A stretch of DNA of 64,000 nt from Nitzschia sp. pyKryTriq1. Taxonomy: Eukaryota; Bacillariophyta; Bacillariophyceae; Bacillariales; Bacillariaceae. The first letter of the stretch is position 1. Each line of letters begins with the position of its first letter. Under the pieces are notes generated by a model. That model was not told the DNA's origin, did not search any database, and saw only the letters and a program-made list of their open reading frames with translations. A program made the translations under genes and the position numbers. Of the stretch, positions 18,855-30,102 are shown piece by piece. The stretch is from positions 13,469 through 77,468 of the forward strand of contig OY101131.1 of the NCBI GenBank assembly GCA_956465555.1, read 5' to 3'.

Positions 18855-20914
18855 TTAGGTAGTGAAGAATTCTGTCGGTGTTTGGTCTTCGGCGTCAGTC
18901 ACCCCCACCACTTTGCCATCTGGAGTGGTACTATTGGTAGTAGTAGCAGCGACAATGCTGGGCAACAAGATGGCTCGGCGTGTCTTGTTGTTGTTGTTGT
19001 TGTTGTTGTTGCTTGGTGATAATCTTGTAGTAATCGGTGCTACCATTTGTCGGGTCCGTCGTTCGAGATCATGTTCCATTTTGCGCACCCCCCGTTCTCC
19101 TTGTAATTTATAATTCGTCAATCGTCGACTGGCCCATTTGAGTTTTTCAATCTTGGGCATGTTGGATATTTCCTTGGAGACTTGTTCAAATTCTGGACCG
19201 CACAAACTCAAAAAGACAAAGAATTCGAGTGGTTCAATCATGCCTCGTCCATCGACATCCAACGCATTCCACAAGGCCTCAAAGTCCTTATCGCTAATGA
19301 AATTCAATTTGATATCAAACATCCATTTCCATAAATCGTCCTTGGCAATAATCCCATTCTTGCGACTGGAAATGTGTTGAATTTCCTCCACCAGTTTGTC
19401 CGCTTCAATGGCACGAGGGGAAGGGCCGATGGAAATGTTACGTGCAATTTGTTGGACAAAGCGAATCTTATACCGATGTCGTTGTCGACGCAACAATATC
19501 CAATGACTTATCACCAGTCCACCGATAATCAATCCCATACTTCCAATGGCCACTCCGGCAATCGCTCCTTTGGATAATAATCGAGTATTGTTCTGGATAC
19601 TGGGAGGTACTGGAAATGCCACGTATCCACATTCTTGACCACTTCCTGCAGCTTGAGGATAAAAATCGGAAAAGGAATCGCACTCGGGATCATTCGGGGA
19701 GCATGTCATGAGATAGTTCATCCAATAGTTGATGGTGTCCACTACGTCTCGATCCATATCTTTGCGAATACCAATCGCAAATTGACTAAATCCAAACGTC
19801 AAGGGATCAGTAACAATTCCAAGTGGCTAGCAAGGTAGAGAGTAGCCATAGTTTCGTAGTGGAAAGTAGAAGGCGCATGTGAGATAAGACAAGGAAGGAT
19901 CGAGTATGTATGACACTCGATGGCCCATATTCAATGAAACAAACAAACAAACAAACACACACACAAAACACACAAAACAAAGCGCCCTGCTCCTTCTACT
20001 CTAGTCATCATGTAGTATGTACTGCTACTTACTCTTCCTTGCGCGCCGGCTTGACATTGATTCTTGCGTTTTTGTTCGAGAATGAATCGTGTCGCTACCG
20101 GATTGGGATTGATTTGAATCTCGCATGCACCACTTGCAAAGGATTCATAAATCGTCCCCATGGTCTCCGGATGGTAAGGAATGGTCTGCAAGTCTGGAAA
20201 ACTGGTGTGAATGTAATCGGCCATGGCCGTATTGGCCAAGACGCACACAGGACGCTGTAATCCTTGTTGTTGCTGTTCGATCAAGTCCTCTACACTTTTA
20301 ATTTGAATGGCCGTTCCAAAGAATGTAATGGCGCCCGTAGTGGGTGGATGAAAACTGATGGAAAATTGATTTTGTAATTGTCGTGCCGGAGTGACATAAA
20401 ACAAGCTCAAGTACATGTCCGTCGCATATTCTTGCGGTAACAGCACTGACGTCTCGTTTATGCTGTTGCTGTTGCTGTGGTTGTGGGTTATGTTGTTGGG
20501 TCGATCGTTGACATCGGATTGTCCACAAAAGTATTGCGATTGATAGGTTTTGGCGTACGGAACGATAGTAGTATTGGTGTCATTTTCATTATCGTCATCG
20601 TGTAGACAAAGACTACCCAGACCAGAAGGAGAGCGAAACTCGTACGTAAAGTTGGCATGCTTGGCAATGGTAGCAAAGATATCAATGCAATATCCACCGG
20701 CAACGGCTCCATTCTCATCATGAAAATCCACAAACCCCGACTGCTCCACCACGGTTATTTTGAAGTGACTCCCATTTAGTCGAGGCGGCGAAGGAGGTGC
20801 CATGGATGATGGCTGCTGCTGCTGCTGCTGTTGCGCCATGACGAGAAGAGTGCTGGTAGCAGTAGTCCAAAAGAACCACCCGGCCACTCCTAATAGTCGG
20901 AACGTCTTCGCCAT
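18855..20914 (-). CDS. Receptor-like protein: solute-binding family 3 domain, one TM, EF-hand; two exons
   Basis: Exons are complement(20033..20914) and complement(18855..19826), with a 206-bp intron (GTAAGT donor, TTGCTAG acceptor). The product is 617 residues. Met at 20914 (ACCATGG context) is preferred over one 14 codons upstream because it starts a signal peptide ending STLLVMA. The extracellular part (about 30-375) follows the bacterial solute-binding family 3 / ionotropic-receptor ligand core: FKITVVEQSGFVDF, GGYCIDIFATIAKHANFTYEF, SVEDLIEQ, PVCVLANTAMADYI, ESFASGACEI, and across the splice PLGIVTDPLTFGFSQFAIGI. N-glycosylation sequons are frequent. One membrane segment (about 382-406) is followed by a cytosolic EF-hand loop, DVDGRGMIEPLE (about 484-495), preceded by a degenerate partner (SSRKNGIIAKDDLW). 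There are no pore helices, so it is not a channel by itself. Inferred role: sensing an external amino acid or similar ligand, with calcium-linked output. Confidence 0.8.
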
Positions 20915-20956
20915 GGTGCGAAGTCGGATTTTGCTCCGAGACTCTCTCCTACGCAC

Positions 20957-21744
20957 TGAGTATCTATCTATCGATCGACGGGAGGAGGGAGTAAATGCAA
21001 CAAGCAGGCCTTGAATGCTGCATGCAGATCAGTTTGAACCGATGTTAATGGAGGATGATGGATGATAGTATACCAGATGGATGCGGAAGATAGAGAATAG
21101 AATAGAATGGCAAAAGAAGCAAGACCGCATCTATCAGATCAGTGCGTGTCTGTATGTAAGTTATTGCAAGCTGTGTTCTGCAGTTGGTTACTGTATGGCG
21201 GCATATGATAGACCTGTAGATTTCGATGTGGCTGGATGCGCGGCGGCAAGACGACGCTCGCTCGCACTCATTACAGTACGTATTTCATGACTGTGCTCAC
21301 AGGTGACGTGGCTGCTAGCACTTGCGTTTCGTTCTTTTCGGAACAATTATTGACATGCGAATTTTTTTGGATAATGCACGACATTCAGTGCGACATTTTC
21401 AAACTGTAACGGATAGTCATTCATTCATTCGAGTACGCACGTCGTACCAGGTAGCGGCAGGTAGTCTACGTACGGGGAGAGAGCATGCAGCGCGGCGATG
21501 CGGAAGTTGACGATAGATGATAAGGAATGATAGATGAAGCGCGCAGCAGCGACATGACACAACAACATCAAACACGAAACACATCAAGACATCCAATCCC
21601 AACAACACAAAAGCAAAAGGTGCACATCATCATCATCCCATTCCCATCACTACACTCTATTGCTCCTGTTGTCATTACGCCATATTAACCATAACGCGCA
21701 CTCGCTATTTGTACTGCATCAAGCATTAAACACCAACATCCATC
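20957..21744. promoter_or_regulatory. Divergent promoter region between receptor-like and MAN1-like genes
   Basis: About 790 bp separate two divergently transcribed genes. TGACGTGG is at 21304-21311, and CATTCATTCATTC with GTACGCACGTCGTAC lies at about 21416-21450. An A/C-rich leader (about 21545-21745) runs into the plus-strand ATG. Short frames (21081-21290, 21322-21510) are not supported. Confidence 0.35.
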
Positions 21745-24009
21745 ATGCCGACCGCTGCAGAGAAACGCGCTGCCGCTATCGCTCGCGCCAAAGAATCCAT
21801 GAAGGCCGACAAGGCCAAGGCCAAGGTGCAAGCGACGCTGTCCAAGAAGCGGCAGCGAGAAGAGGACGACAACGAAGAAGAGGGTGGAACTGATACACGC
21901 ACAAGTACTGGTACTCCTGCGAAGCGCATCAAGTCCGAAGCGCCTCGTAGCGCCAAGAAAGAGGTCGTCAGCAGTGTCGCTACAACCAGCAGCAAGAAGA
22001 AGGCAGCTGTACCGAAGGAGGCCACCGCCAAGCCAAAACCGGCGCGAGCTCCTGTTGCGACAGTAGTAGCATCTCCGGCTCGCGCTCCAATACCGGCAGC
22101 AACTACTCCGGACGCCACTGCAGCTGCCTATCTACAGCAGCAGCAGCAGCTGCAATTGGCCCAACTCCTTTACAACCAGCAACAGCAACAACAACAACAA
22201 TATGCGTCAATGTACGGTCCTTACGGAGCAGCTACTCAAATGCCGGGATATGGAGGATACTCTTCTCAGCAACAACCAGTCCCCAACTCCTGGACAGGAT
22301 ATGGAGCACCACAGTTTGGATCGCCTACTGGTACTGCTGGAACCACCGTTCCATTTTACCAGCCCCCGAGCTATTCGTATCCACCCGTTCCTTCTGCCCC
22401 TCCCATGACGAATATTGCGAGTTCTGCAGTTGCTCCGTCGTCGGCCAAGAAGCCGCCTGCCAAGAGTAGTGCTACGCCATCTGCTGCTACCAAAAAGAAA
22501 GCTCCGACTCCTAAAAAAGCGTCACTGCCTCCACCCAAGAAGAAGGACGAGAGTGAGGATGACGAGCCCATTCCTCCTCCGCCTGTCCAAACGCTTCAAA
22601 TGCAAATTTCACAACAAGTCCTAGCGAATGCATCCGCCAGTATGAACAACCAGCCTTTCCCTCATATGGTCGCACCTCCCCAAGCATATCAACATACGCT
22701 CGAGAACAGCTCGGCGACTTCGTTGGAAGATGAACAGTCGTACGAGCCGGATGACCAACCCATCTATGTTGATGACTATCCCTCGGCTGATATTCCCAAG
22801 AAGAAATACGGTGGCCGTTCTTGCGTTGTTTGGATGATTGTCATTGTCGCCTTGGCCTTGGGAATCTCGGCCATGTTCGCTCACGACCATGCTGCCAAGA
22901 AGCGATCGCCAGTCACTGTCGTCACTACAAAAATGTCATCGCCATCGTCTACCGCATTAGAGGTCCCTTGCTTTTTTGATTCGGAACCTCGCTACACTAC
23001 GATTGAAGAGGAAGAAGTGGGGGAAGACGGCGAGAGGACTATGACTACTCGTCGTGTCTTGCTACGACCTTGTCAAGGAGCCGACAATGCCAGTCCCTGC
23101 CCGACTCATGCCGTCTGTCAAGATGGAAAACTTGTCGAGTGTACCGACAAGAGTTTTGAAATCGATCCCCTTGGAGCTGGATGTGAATTGACGTCGGCTA
23201 CCATGGATGTGGTTGCACTTTGGGCGTCTGTCTTGGAAGAACGATCCATTCAAGAGCTATGTGCTTCTCAAAGCAGCTCGGGTTCTACTACTGCACTTCC
23301 AGTCTTTGACTATAAGGAGCTTCAACTCTTATATCCCGATACTTTGGCGACCCATCCACTTGATATTCAAATCTTGTCGACTCACTTTTTGGTCGAACAC
23401 GAAGATGGACGCTACTTTATTGGCTTGCCCGACGGCCACGCCTTGGTACTTCCTTTTCGTTGCCGTGCCGTGGCCTTTGTGTCGGCCACCACCAAGTGGA
23501 CCCTGGCACTCTTTGGCGATATCACCTGGACCATTGCACGGTATACTACAAAGTTCCTTTGGTCCTTGACCAGTGCCTATCCTCTCGTGACCTTGATTCT
23601 ATGCTTGATCGTCTTCATTGTCCGCAAAGTCCTTCTCTTTCAAGAACACCGCGCCAAACTGGCACGCGACGTCCCTACCATGCGCGACAAGGCCTTTGGA
23701 GAATTGCAGGAAAATTCCGATGTGGCCCATGCCGCCTTGCATTTACGAGATGCCCTGGTGGCTGAATTGACGGCGCACGACAATATGATTCATGTCAAAC
23801 GTCAACGTCAGTACTGGATTGAACAAGTCTGGCCTCGTGTCGTTCCTCAACTCTATCAAGACAATCGTATCAAAAAGACGCAACGTGTCGAAGCCGGTAC
23901 GGGCAAACGGCGGGATTACTATCAATGGGTCGCGGTCAAGCGTTCCATTGCGAAGAAACGAGTATCGATTCAAGAAGGAGCAGAACCAGAGAAGAAGAAG
24001 GATCAATAA
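21745..24009 (+). CDS. Inner nuclear membrane protein of MAN1/Src1/Heh type (MSC domain)
   Basis: Single exon, 754 residues. The N-terminal half is basic, with nuclear-signal-like KKRQREEDDNEEE and PAKRIKSE, then a long Ala/Pro/Gln/Tyr linker. The first membrane segment lies at about 358-378 (VVWMIVIVALALGISAMFA). A lumenal domain shows PCPTHAVCQDGKLVECTD (the CPxHxxCxxGKLxxC pattern of Man1), then VVALWASVLEERSIQELC. The second membrane segment is at about 611-632. Last comes a winged-helix-like end: LRDALVAELTAHDN, RQYWIEQVWPRVVPQLYQDNRI, DYYQWV. This is the Man1-Src1p C-terminal (MSC) architecture; such proteins tether chromatin to the inner nuclear envelope and help nuclear-pore and ESCRT quality control. 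I see no LEM or HeH domain at the N-terminus. The long linker plus nuclear signal matches yeast Heh2-like import of membrane proteins. Confidence 0.85.
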   Translation: MPTAAEKRAAAIARAKESMKADKAKAKVQATLSKKRQREEDDNEEEGGTDTRTSTGTPAKRIKSEAPRSAKKEVVSSVATTSSKKKAAVPKEATAKPKPARAPVATVVASPARAPIPAATTPDATAAAYLQQQQQLQLAQLLYNQQQQQQQQYASMYGPYGAATQMPGYGGYSSQQQPVPNSWTGYGAPQFGSPTGTAGTTVPFYQPPSYSYPPVPSAPPMTNIASSAVAPSSAKKPPAKSSATPSAATKKKAPTPKKASLPPPKKKDESEDDEPIPPPPVQTLQMQISQQVLANASASMNNQPFPHMVAPPQAYQHTLENSSATSLEDEQSYEPDDQPIYVDDYPSADIPKKKYGGRSCVVWMIVIVALALGISAMFAHDHAAKKRSPVTVVTTKMSSPSSTALEVPCFFDSEPRYTTIEEEEVGEDGERTMTTRRVLLRPCQGADNASPCPTHAVCQDGKLVECTDKSFEIDPLGAGCELTSATMDVVALWASVLEERSIQELCASQSSSGSTTALPVFDYKELQLLYPDTLATHPLDIQILSTHFLVEHEDGRYFIGLPDGHALVLPFRCRAVAFVSATTKWTLALFGDITWTIARYTTKFLWSLTSAYPLVTLILCLIVFIVRKVLLFQEHRAKLARDVPTMRDKAFGELQENSDVAHAALHLRDALVAELTAHDNMIHVKRQRQYWIEQVWPRVVPQLYQDNRIKKTQRVEAGTGKRRDYYQWVAVKRSIAKKRVSIQEGAEPEKKKDQ

Positions 24010-24465
24010 AGAATCGGCAGCAGCAGCAGCAATGATCCGCAGCTGGACGCAAACCACGGGGGAATCAAACATTATATATCATATCCACTCTAGTAGTGGA
24101 GCAAGGAAGCGGTCATTCGTCCGCATCACTTCCGTATCACGTACTTTAATGTTCTTGTGTTGTATCAACGCTACTATTCGTCTCTATCTACTAGTAGGAG
24201 TAGTACTACCTTGGTACCATCCAATCGTTCGATGCGGTACGTAGTCGCCATCGTTACGTACCCTCATTGACGGACCAGTAGTAGACGGGAGCCATGCAGC
24301 GACGAGGAGCTCGTCGTCCAGAGTACTCGTGGTACGTAGTCGCGATCATTATCATATCGTTGGGGAGACTCGTGCTCGTTTCTCGAGTCGTTTTTGCAAC
24401 CATTGTTCATATATGCCTTTTGACACTTGTTGTCGTCTCCGATTCGACCAAAAATCCAACGTCGA
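24010..24465. other. Intergenic region between convergent genes
   Basis: Holds the 3' flanks of the MAN1-like gene and the small minus-strand gene. It has a (GCA)n tract at about 24015-24030 and GTAC-rich words near 24200-24340. No gene or RNA is recognised. Confidence 0.35.
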
Positions 24466-24936
24466 TTATTGTTGAAATGGAATATTCGTTGCGATAAAAG
24501 TATTCAAATATTTGGGCATTTGCGATAACCATTCTTGTTGTTCTTGTTGTTGTTCTTGTCGTTTCGTTGCATTATTATTCGTACGGTTGGCATTCTTACT
24601 GGTGCTACTGCCGCTGCCGACGACGACAGCAGAACCAGTATCATTGTTCGACGAAGACGACGACGACGATGATGGAGCTTCTTGGTGATGATAATGTTCA
24701 TGTTCATGTTCATGTTTTTGATATTGTTGTTCGAGCCAAGCGATTGTGGCTTGAATATGTTCGGGCGTATCCTTTCGAGCTTTTCGAATCGCCTCCAGTT
24801 CTTCCAATGATCCACCACCACCACCACCACCAACTCCATCTCCTTGGGTTCGTTGCTATTTCGTCCTACTACGAGGATGGGTGTATTGCATCCAACCTGC
24901 AGTTGTCGTCGTCGTTGTCGTCTTCTTCTTCTTCAT
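24466..24936 (-). CDS. Small low-complexity protein, two exons, function unknown
   Basis: Proposed exons are complement(24897..24936) and complement(24466..24842), separated by a 54-bp intron (GTTGGA at the donor, CCCAAG at the acceptor). The product is 138 residues. This joins MKKKKT-poly-Thr to a Gly-rich stretch and keeps phase; without splicing, an in-frame stop lies just upstream. The best-ordered part is SLEELEAIRKARKDTPEHI and ATIAWLEQQYQKHEHEH, two short amphipathic helices. A Ser/Asn/Gln-rich spacer and WLSQMPKYLNTFIATNIPFQQ follow. No domain is recognised. The acceptor is weak, so translation could instead start at the internal Met (24807, 113 residues). The helical ends suggest a real coding sequence. 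Confidence 0.45.
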
Positions 24937-25027
24937 AGGAGGAACAAACATTTGGGTTGTGATGATGAATCTGTTGTTGTGGTGTTTCTTCTTTCCTCTA
25001 CTTCTACTAGCTAACTAGCTAGCTACT

Positions 25028-27013
25028 CTAGTGCTGCAAAGCGTCGCGACCCAAAAAGGCGGGTCCTTGCAACAAATGAAACAGAATATTGGGTTGTCGC
25101 CAAGAAGTACATGATGACGATGATGATGCTGATGACGCCAGCGAGGACAAGGGTGGTGGAGAAGTGCTGCTGCTGCTGCTGCTGCTGGAGTTGATCGAAC
25201 AACGACAAGCAGTATTCGTACTACTACTGGAAGGTGCAGTAGTAGTATTCGCGCGTTGTTGTTCGGCGGCATTGTTCACCTTGGAGAGTACGTGCGGCCA
25301 AGCGGCAAGTGGTAATTCAGGGCGTCCTCGTCGTCGTTGTTCATGTTCTAGTAGCTGCTGCTGCTGCTGCCGTTGCAGTTGTTGTCCTGGTTGTTTTCTT
25401 TGGTAGTTGTTCTTGAAAGAACTTGCTGCTAATGCTAATGCTGATGCTGTTAACGTTGACGATGCGGCTGCTCCTGGATTGCTACTTCCCAACAAGATTC
25501 CTCCACCGCTACGATTCATATCCAAATGATGAATCAAGTGCAAAGGTAGGATCGTTCTTGTCGTCGTCGTCGTCGTCGTCGTCGTCGTGGAGATGAAAGG
25601 ATGTTGAAGTTCGAGTTGTTGCTGTTGCTGTTGTTGCTGTCGTGGGACGACTTGCCCAATGATACTGCCCTTTTGTACCAGCTTTTCGAATTCTCGTCCC
25701 AAATGACCCAATTTTGGAAACCAGGAGAGCAGTTGATGGATGGAAGCAACGGCTGTAGCTGTAGCTGTAGCAGCATCACTACTACTAGTAGTAGTAGTTT
25801 TTTGAAGCAGTTGACGAATACATGGATTGCCATCCAACTGCAATTCTTCCAAGTAGTATTGCTGCTGCTGCTGCTGCTGCTGCTGTTGGTACTGGTACTG
25901 CTGCTGCTGCTGCTCCTGCTGAGATGGTAGTTGCAGTGCAAGTAGTCCATTCCAATCATCCACTTGATTGCCACGCAAGTCGAGCGATTGCAATTTTGGA
26001 AAATGAGACGCCAAATGACGGAGCAATAGATTGGCTTCGGGAGTTGAAAGATTGCACTTTAAACTCAAATGAGTCAGAGAAGATGGTGAAGATGAGGAGG
26101 ATAATGATGATAGTGGTGAATGTAGTATTTCTTTCAAGAACAAATGAGATGGTCGACATTGATAGCTGGCTCGTTCTTGTAAATGACGACCCGTTTCCAA
26201 GTAGAGCGAGGATATTTGTTTTCTTTTGTTGCCGCCGCCGCCGCGTCCTCCACTTCCTCCACCTCCAAATAGGACCTGATGAAGGGCCCGACTGGCTTGA
26301 ATTCCCAATCCACGACAATGCAATTCCAAGGTGGTCGTCATCATCAAGGATGATGGATGATGATGATCATTATTGGCAAGACCGACCTGGAAGAGTGTGG
26401 CGAGGGAGGCATCGTCCAATCGTAAATCTTCCAATCGAAAACGGGTCAAGGTCGTATTTTGGGAAAGACCTTTGGCAAGTAGAGCAACAGCGCCCGACTC
26501 AAAGACACAATCAATCAAATCCAAAGACTGAAGTCCAGTGCCACCAGTAGTAGTAGTAGTAGTAGTGGTCATGGAAGCGGTAATGGAAGCGTTCGTCTTG
26601 CTGGTCGTCTTCTTCTTCGGCGTTGTAGTTGGTGGTGGTGGCTGTGGTGATGTTGCTAATCCAGCCGCAAGTAATGCCATGGATTCTTTGGATAGATAAA
26701 AGGTATCGAGCGTCAGATGCTGTAGATGACTACTAGTGCTAGTACTAGTAGTACCAACATTTTCCAACACGGGGACAATGGCCGGACCAAGATCCCCACC
26801 GGGCATGTTGCTGCTGGATTGCAATTGCAGTTTTTGAAATCGACATTGTTGTGGATGGGCATTAGCATTAGCATTACGCATCATGACGACAGCAGCGGAA
26901 AGAACTTTTTGAATACTGTCAGCCTCGGCCAAGCACAGATTGGAAAAGACACCCGTCTTCCAGCAGCAACAGCTGTGCTGAGGAATAAGCAAAGTGTTCG
27001 TGGAAGAAGCGTG

Positions 27014-27090
<77 letters not shown>

Positions 27091-27370
27091 CATTGTCGTT
27101 CGGCCAAGATGATAACAGCATTTCCGTGACGGCATTCGTAATATCCTTGTCGCTCCATGTCTCCCGTCCACTCATAACGAAATAGTCCAAAATATGAATA
27201 CACCCCGAATGGCCGCTACTGCTAGTAGTACTGCTTGTGCTGCTCCTGCTGCCGCTACTAGTACGAAGTTGTCGAAGCGTTTCCAAAATCTTGTCCTTGG
27301 TTTGAAGGTTGGAGTCCAAAGAAACCACATTGCCGTTATGATTGTTGTTGACTGGAACAATATTTCTCAT
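25028..27370 (-). CDS. Second leucine-rich repeat protein, rich in homopolymer tracts
   Basis: Single exon. The frame is open from 27730 (900 residues), but Met at 27370 (MRNIVPVNNNHNGN, 780 residues) is preferred: the upstream part reads like non-coding sequence. An (SN)n tract encoded by a GTTGCT hexanucleotide repeat sits near residues 90-120. LRR units follow, such as LQHLTLDTFYLS, LQSLDLIDCVFES, LTRFRLEDLRLDD, LTHLSLKCNLSTPE, LQSLDLRGNQVDD and LEELQLDGNPCI. The end (LIHHLDMNRSGGGILLG, PLAAWPHVLSKV, NILFHLLQGPAFLGRDAL) parallels the tail of the LRR gene at 8290-11166: Asn-Arg, then a W-P-x-[VL]-L helix, then a short hydrophobic helix. Long Gln, Ser and Thr runs interrupt the domain. Probably a soluble scaffold; no signal peptide is evident. 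Confidence 0.75.
27010..27092. repeat. GTTGCT hexanucleotide microsatellite inside LRR gene
   Basis: About 13 tandem copies of a 6-bp unit, read on the minus strand as alternating Ser-Asn. The length is a multiple of three, so it keeps the frame; it is a likely length-variable site. Confidence 0.85.
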
Positions 27371-28110
27371 GTTGATAAGGTTGTTGTTGTTGTTGTTGTT
27401 GTGATTGACGCCGCGGCAGGCAGATTCTCGTGGTAGTACGGTACTGACTGACTGCGACTGTATGAAACGGATGCGGGGACAGAAACAAAAAGAGGAGTAA
27501 GTAGATAGATAAATGGTGATGATTCGGATAGATGGAATGCAGAATATATTATGATGAAAGGAGAAAGTCACAAGTTTGTCCTTGCTTCGGATGCCCTGAT
27601 GCTGCATAGTACGTACCTCCGCGTCGTCGTCCTTTCTTTTGGCTCTTCCATTTCCCGCCGAATACCCGCATTCAATGAATGACGCAATACTGGAAGTACT
27701 GAATTGATAAAAACCAATGACTGTGACCAAATGTATGTTATTGCCCTCTGTCTCAGAGAACCTCAGTGCTCGCTACTGCTCGCTAGAGCTGTGCCGCCTT
27801 GAAGTTTCTGCCGAACGCACAGAAGCGAACGTGATTGGTTCGCTCGATCGCAGCATTCGTGAATGCGCGCATGGATGGATGGATGGATGGATGGACGGAC
27901 GGATCTTGGATGGATGACAGACAACAACTCGAACGAAAATGGGAACCATCCACGTGGCAGTCGTAATGTATCGACGTAAATTTTTTGTGGTTTTCCACAT
28001 CATCATTTGCGCCGAAATCCTTCGAAGACCAAAGGTAAAGTTTCTATTAGTATCCTGTCATCATTCATCACTACTTTCTACTAGTAGTAGTAGTAGTCTA
28101 TTATTGCAGT
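27371..28110. promoter_or_regulatory. Divergent promoter region between LRR and DnaJ genes
   Basis: About 740 bp between divergent genes. Contains a (GTT)n tract (about 27378-27402), an ATGG/ACGG tetranucleotide run (about 27870-27905) and a TAGTAG run at 28080-28097 close to the DnaJ start. No gene is called. The 5' open part of the LRR frame (27371-27730) lies here and is probably leader. Confidence 0.35.
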
Positions 28111-29625
28111 ATGACGGGACTTTGCAACTCCCTCTCGTCTTGTTCGCTACGAGTACAAGAACAAGTACAAGTACCAGTGGGAGATGTCATGATGATGGCT
28201 GCGGCGGCGGCGGCGGCGGCGGCTGTATCATCATCATCATCATCATCATCATCGTTGTCAACACCGTTTGTCGTTGGAATGATTCCTCGAGGAGGAGGAG
28301 GCGGCGATAATAAGCCCAATGAAGATGATGATGATGATCATAATAATATTAATGACTCTTCGTTGTTGAATGAGATATTGCAACATGAAGATGATTATTA
28401 TCGCGTCTTGGGTCTCGAACGATCATCATCCTCATCGTCACAATCATCGCGACAACAACAGCAACAACAACAACAACATTCTTCTTCTTCTACTAGTAGT
28501 ATCACTCCCGAACAAATTACCAAAGCCTATCGACGACGGGCGGTTCAAACACATCCCGACAAGACGGGTGGCGATCGAAGAGCCTTTGATTTGGTCGCTC
28601 AAGCCTATGACGTATTGGGAAATGTCCACAAACGTGCGATATATGATCGATATGGCAAGGCGGGATTATTGGATCAATATGGTGGCGGAATGAGTGCAAT
28701 GAGTGGTAATGGCGGAATGAGTGGTGCCTCGACGTCCTTTCATGATTTTGTGTCGCAACTGTTCGGTGCTGGTCATCATCCCCATCCAGCACCACCATCC
28801 CGCAACGCCAATCGTACCATGCGATATCAACTGCAAGTCACACTCGAAGAGTTGTATCAAGGCGTGACGAAACAAGTATGGGTAGCGGCTCCATCATCGT
28901 CATCATCCATGGGTGGTGGTGGTAGTGGTGGCGGCAAGTCCGTCGTCGTCGATATTCCACGAGGTGCCGTGGCAGGACAACCGATTCGCTTATCGGGTGC
29001 CATGGATTTTACAGGTGCCACCAGTCCGGGCGATATCATTTTTGTGGTAACCCCCGCACCCCATTCCATCTTTACTCGCAAACATCATGATTTGGCCATG
29101 GAATTGACGATATCATTGGAAGAAGCGATTTGTGGATTTACCCACAAACCCATTACGTTATTAGATGGTAGGACTATTGAAATTGCCTCGGCTACAGACA
29201 CAACCACAACCACAACCACAACCACAACAAGGGCTGTCAGTGGTTCTACTAGCGTTGATGGTGGTGCTGGTGCTGGAGACGAGGATGAGGATGAGGATGA
29301 TTCACCGCCGCCACTGATTATTGCTACGGGTGATGTTCAAGTCTTGCCAGGGCGTGGCTTTCCCAAACCGACACATCGGCATCGACAGCAGCAAGACGAT
29401 CAAGACGAGCATCATGATATTGACGATGTCGAATATGGAGATTTGTATATTCAGTTCCGAGTTGAAATGCCTACTAGTACCAGTAGTACCTTCAAGAAGA
29501 AGAAAAATAATTATCGCCATCCACTATCCAGTCAGGAGCGACGAGAGCTACGAACATTGTTGGAAAAACTACAAGGCAAGCGAACATCCACTTTGTCGTC
29601 TCCTTCCAACGGAAGACGACAACCA

Positions 29626-29658
<33 letters not shown>

Positions 29659-30102
29659 CCAAGAAGACGCAAGACTGGCAAAAAGAAATCGACGAATACA
29701 CGAACGACACAGGAAGAACATGTCAAGAATGATGATTCTGCTGCCGATGATGATATTAATGTGTCCGTGGATCATGGTCGTGCCACCAAAGAAGTCCATC
29801 GCTTGATTCCAGGAAAAGTATCGGACTTTGGTCGAAAGACCGGTACGGCTCGATGGCATACGGACGATGATGACCATGACGAGTTTCATGGAGGACAAGG
29901 CGATGACAATAACAACCATTATTACCATCCGTTCCATCATTATCCGTTTGGTGCTGGAGGAAGCTCGAGCTTTTTCAGTAGTGGTGGTAGTCGAGCAGGA
30001 ACGCGATCGTTTTATTTTGGAAATCATCCCTTTTTTGGAGACGATGGAGAACCAGCCATCGATGGGGAAGGTTCTTCTCATACCCAATGCCAACAAATGT
30101 AA
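28111..30102 (+). CDS. DnaJ (HSP40) co-chaperone, type II-like, J-domain with insert
   Basis: Single exon, 663 residues (Met27-29 is an alternative start). A poly-Ala/poly-Ser N-terminus and an acidic stretch precede the J-domain: DDYYRVLGLERS for helix I, then ITKAYRRRAVQTHPDK with the essential HPD at 148-150, then AFDLVAQAYDVLGNVHKRAIYDRYG. About 25 Ser/Gln residues are inserted between helices I and II. A Gly-rich segment follows, then a C-terminal substrate-binding region without zinc-finger cysteines: RYQLQVTLEELYQGVTKQVWV, VDIPRGAVAGQPIRLSG, GDIIFVV, HHDLAMELTISLEEAICGF. It stimulates Hsp70 and hands over clients. The C-terminal 200 residues are Gln/His/Asp-rich and disordered. The N-terminus is not a clear organelle signal, so cytosol is the default location. 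Confidence 0.85.

Noticed and set aside
18855-20914. Ionotropic glutamate receptor channel
   Set aside because: The ligand core is present but only one membrane helix follows and no pore loop is seen, so a channel is not supported.
25822-26550. 242-codon plus-strand ORF
   Set aside because: Antisense shadow of the LRR gene; its Ala/Gly runs mirror the Gln/Ser codons of the real gene.
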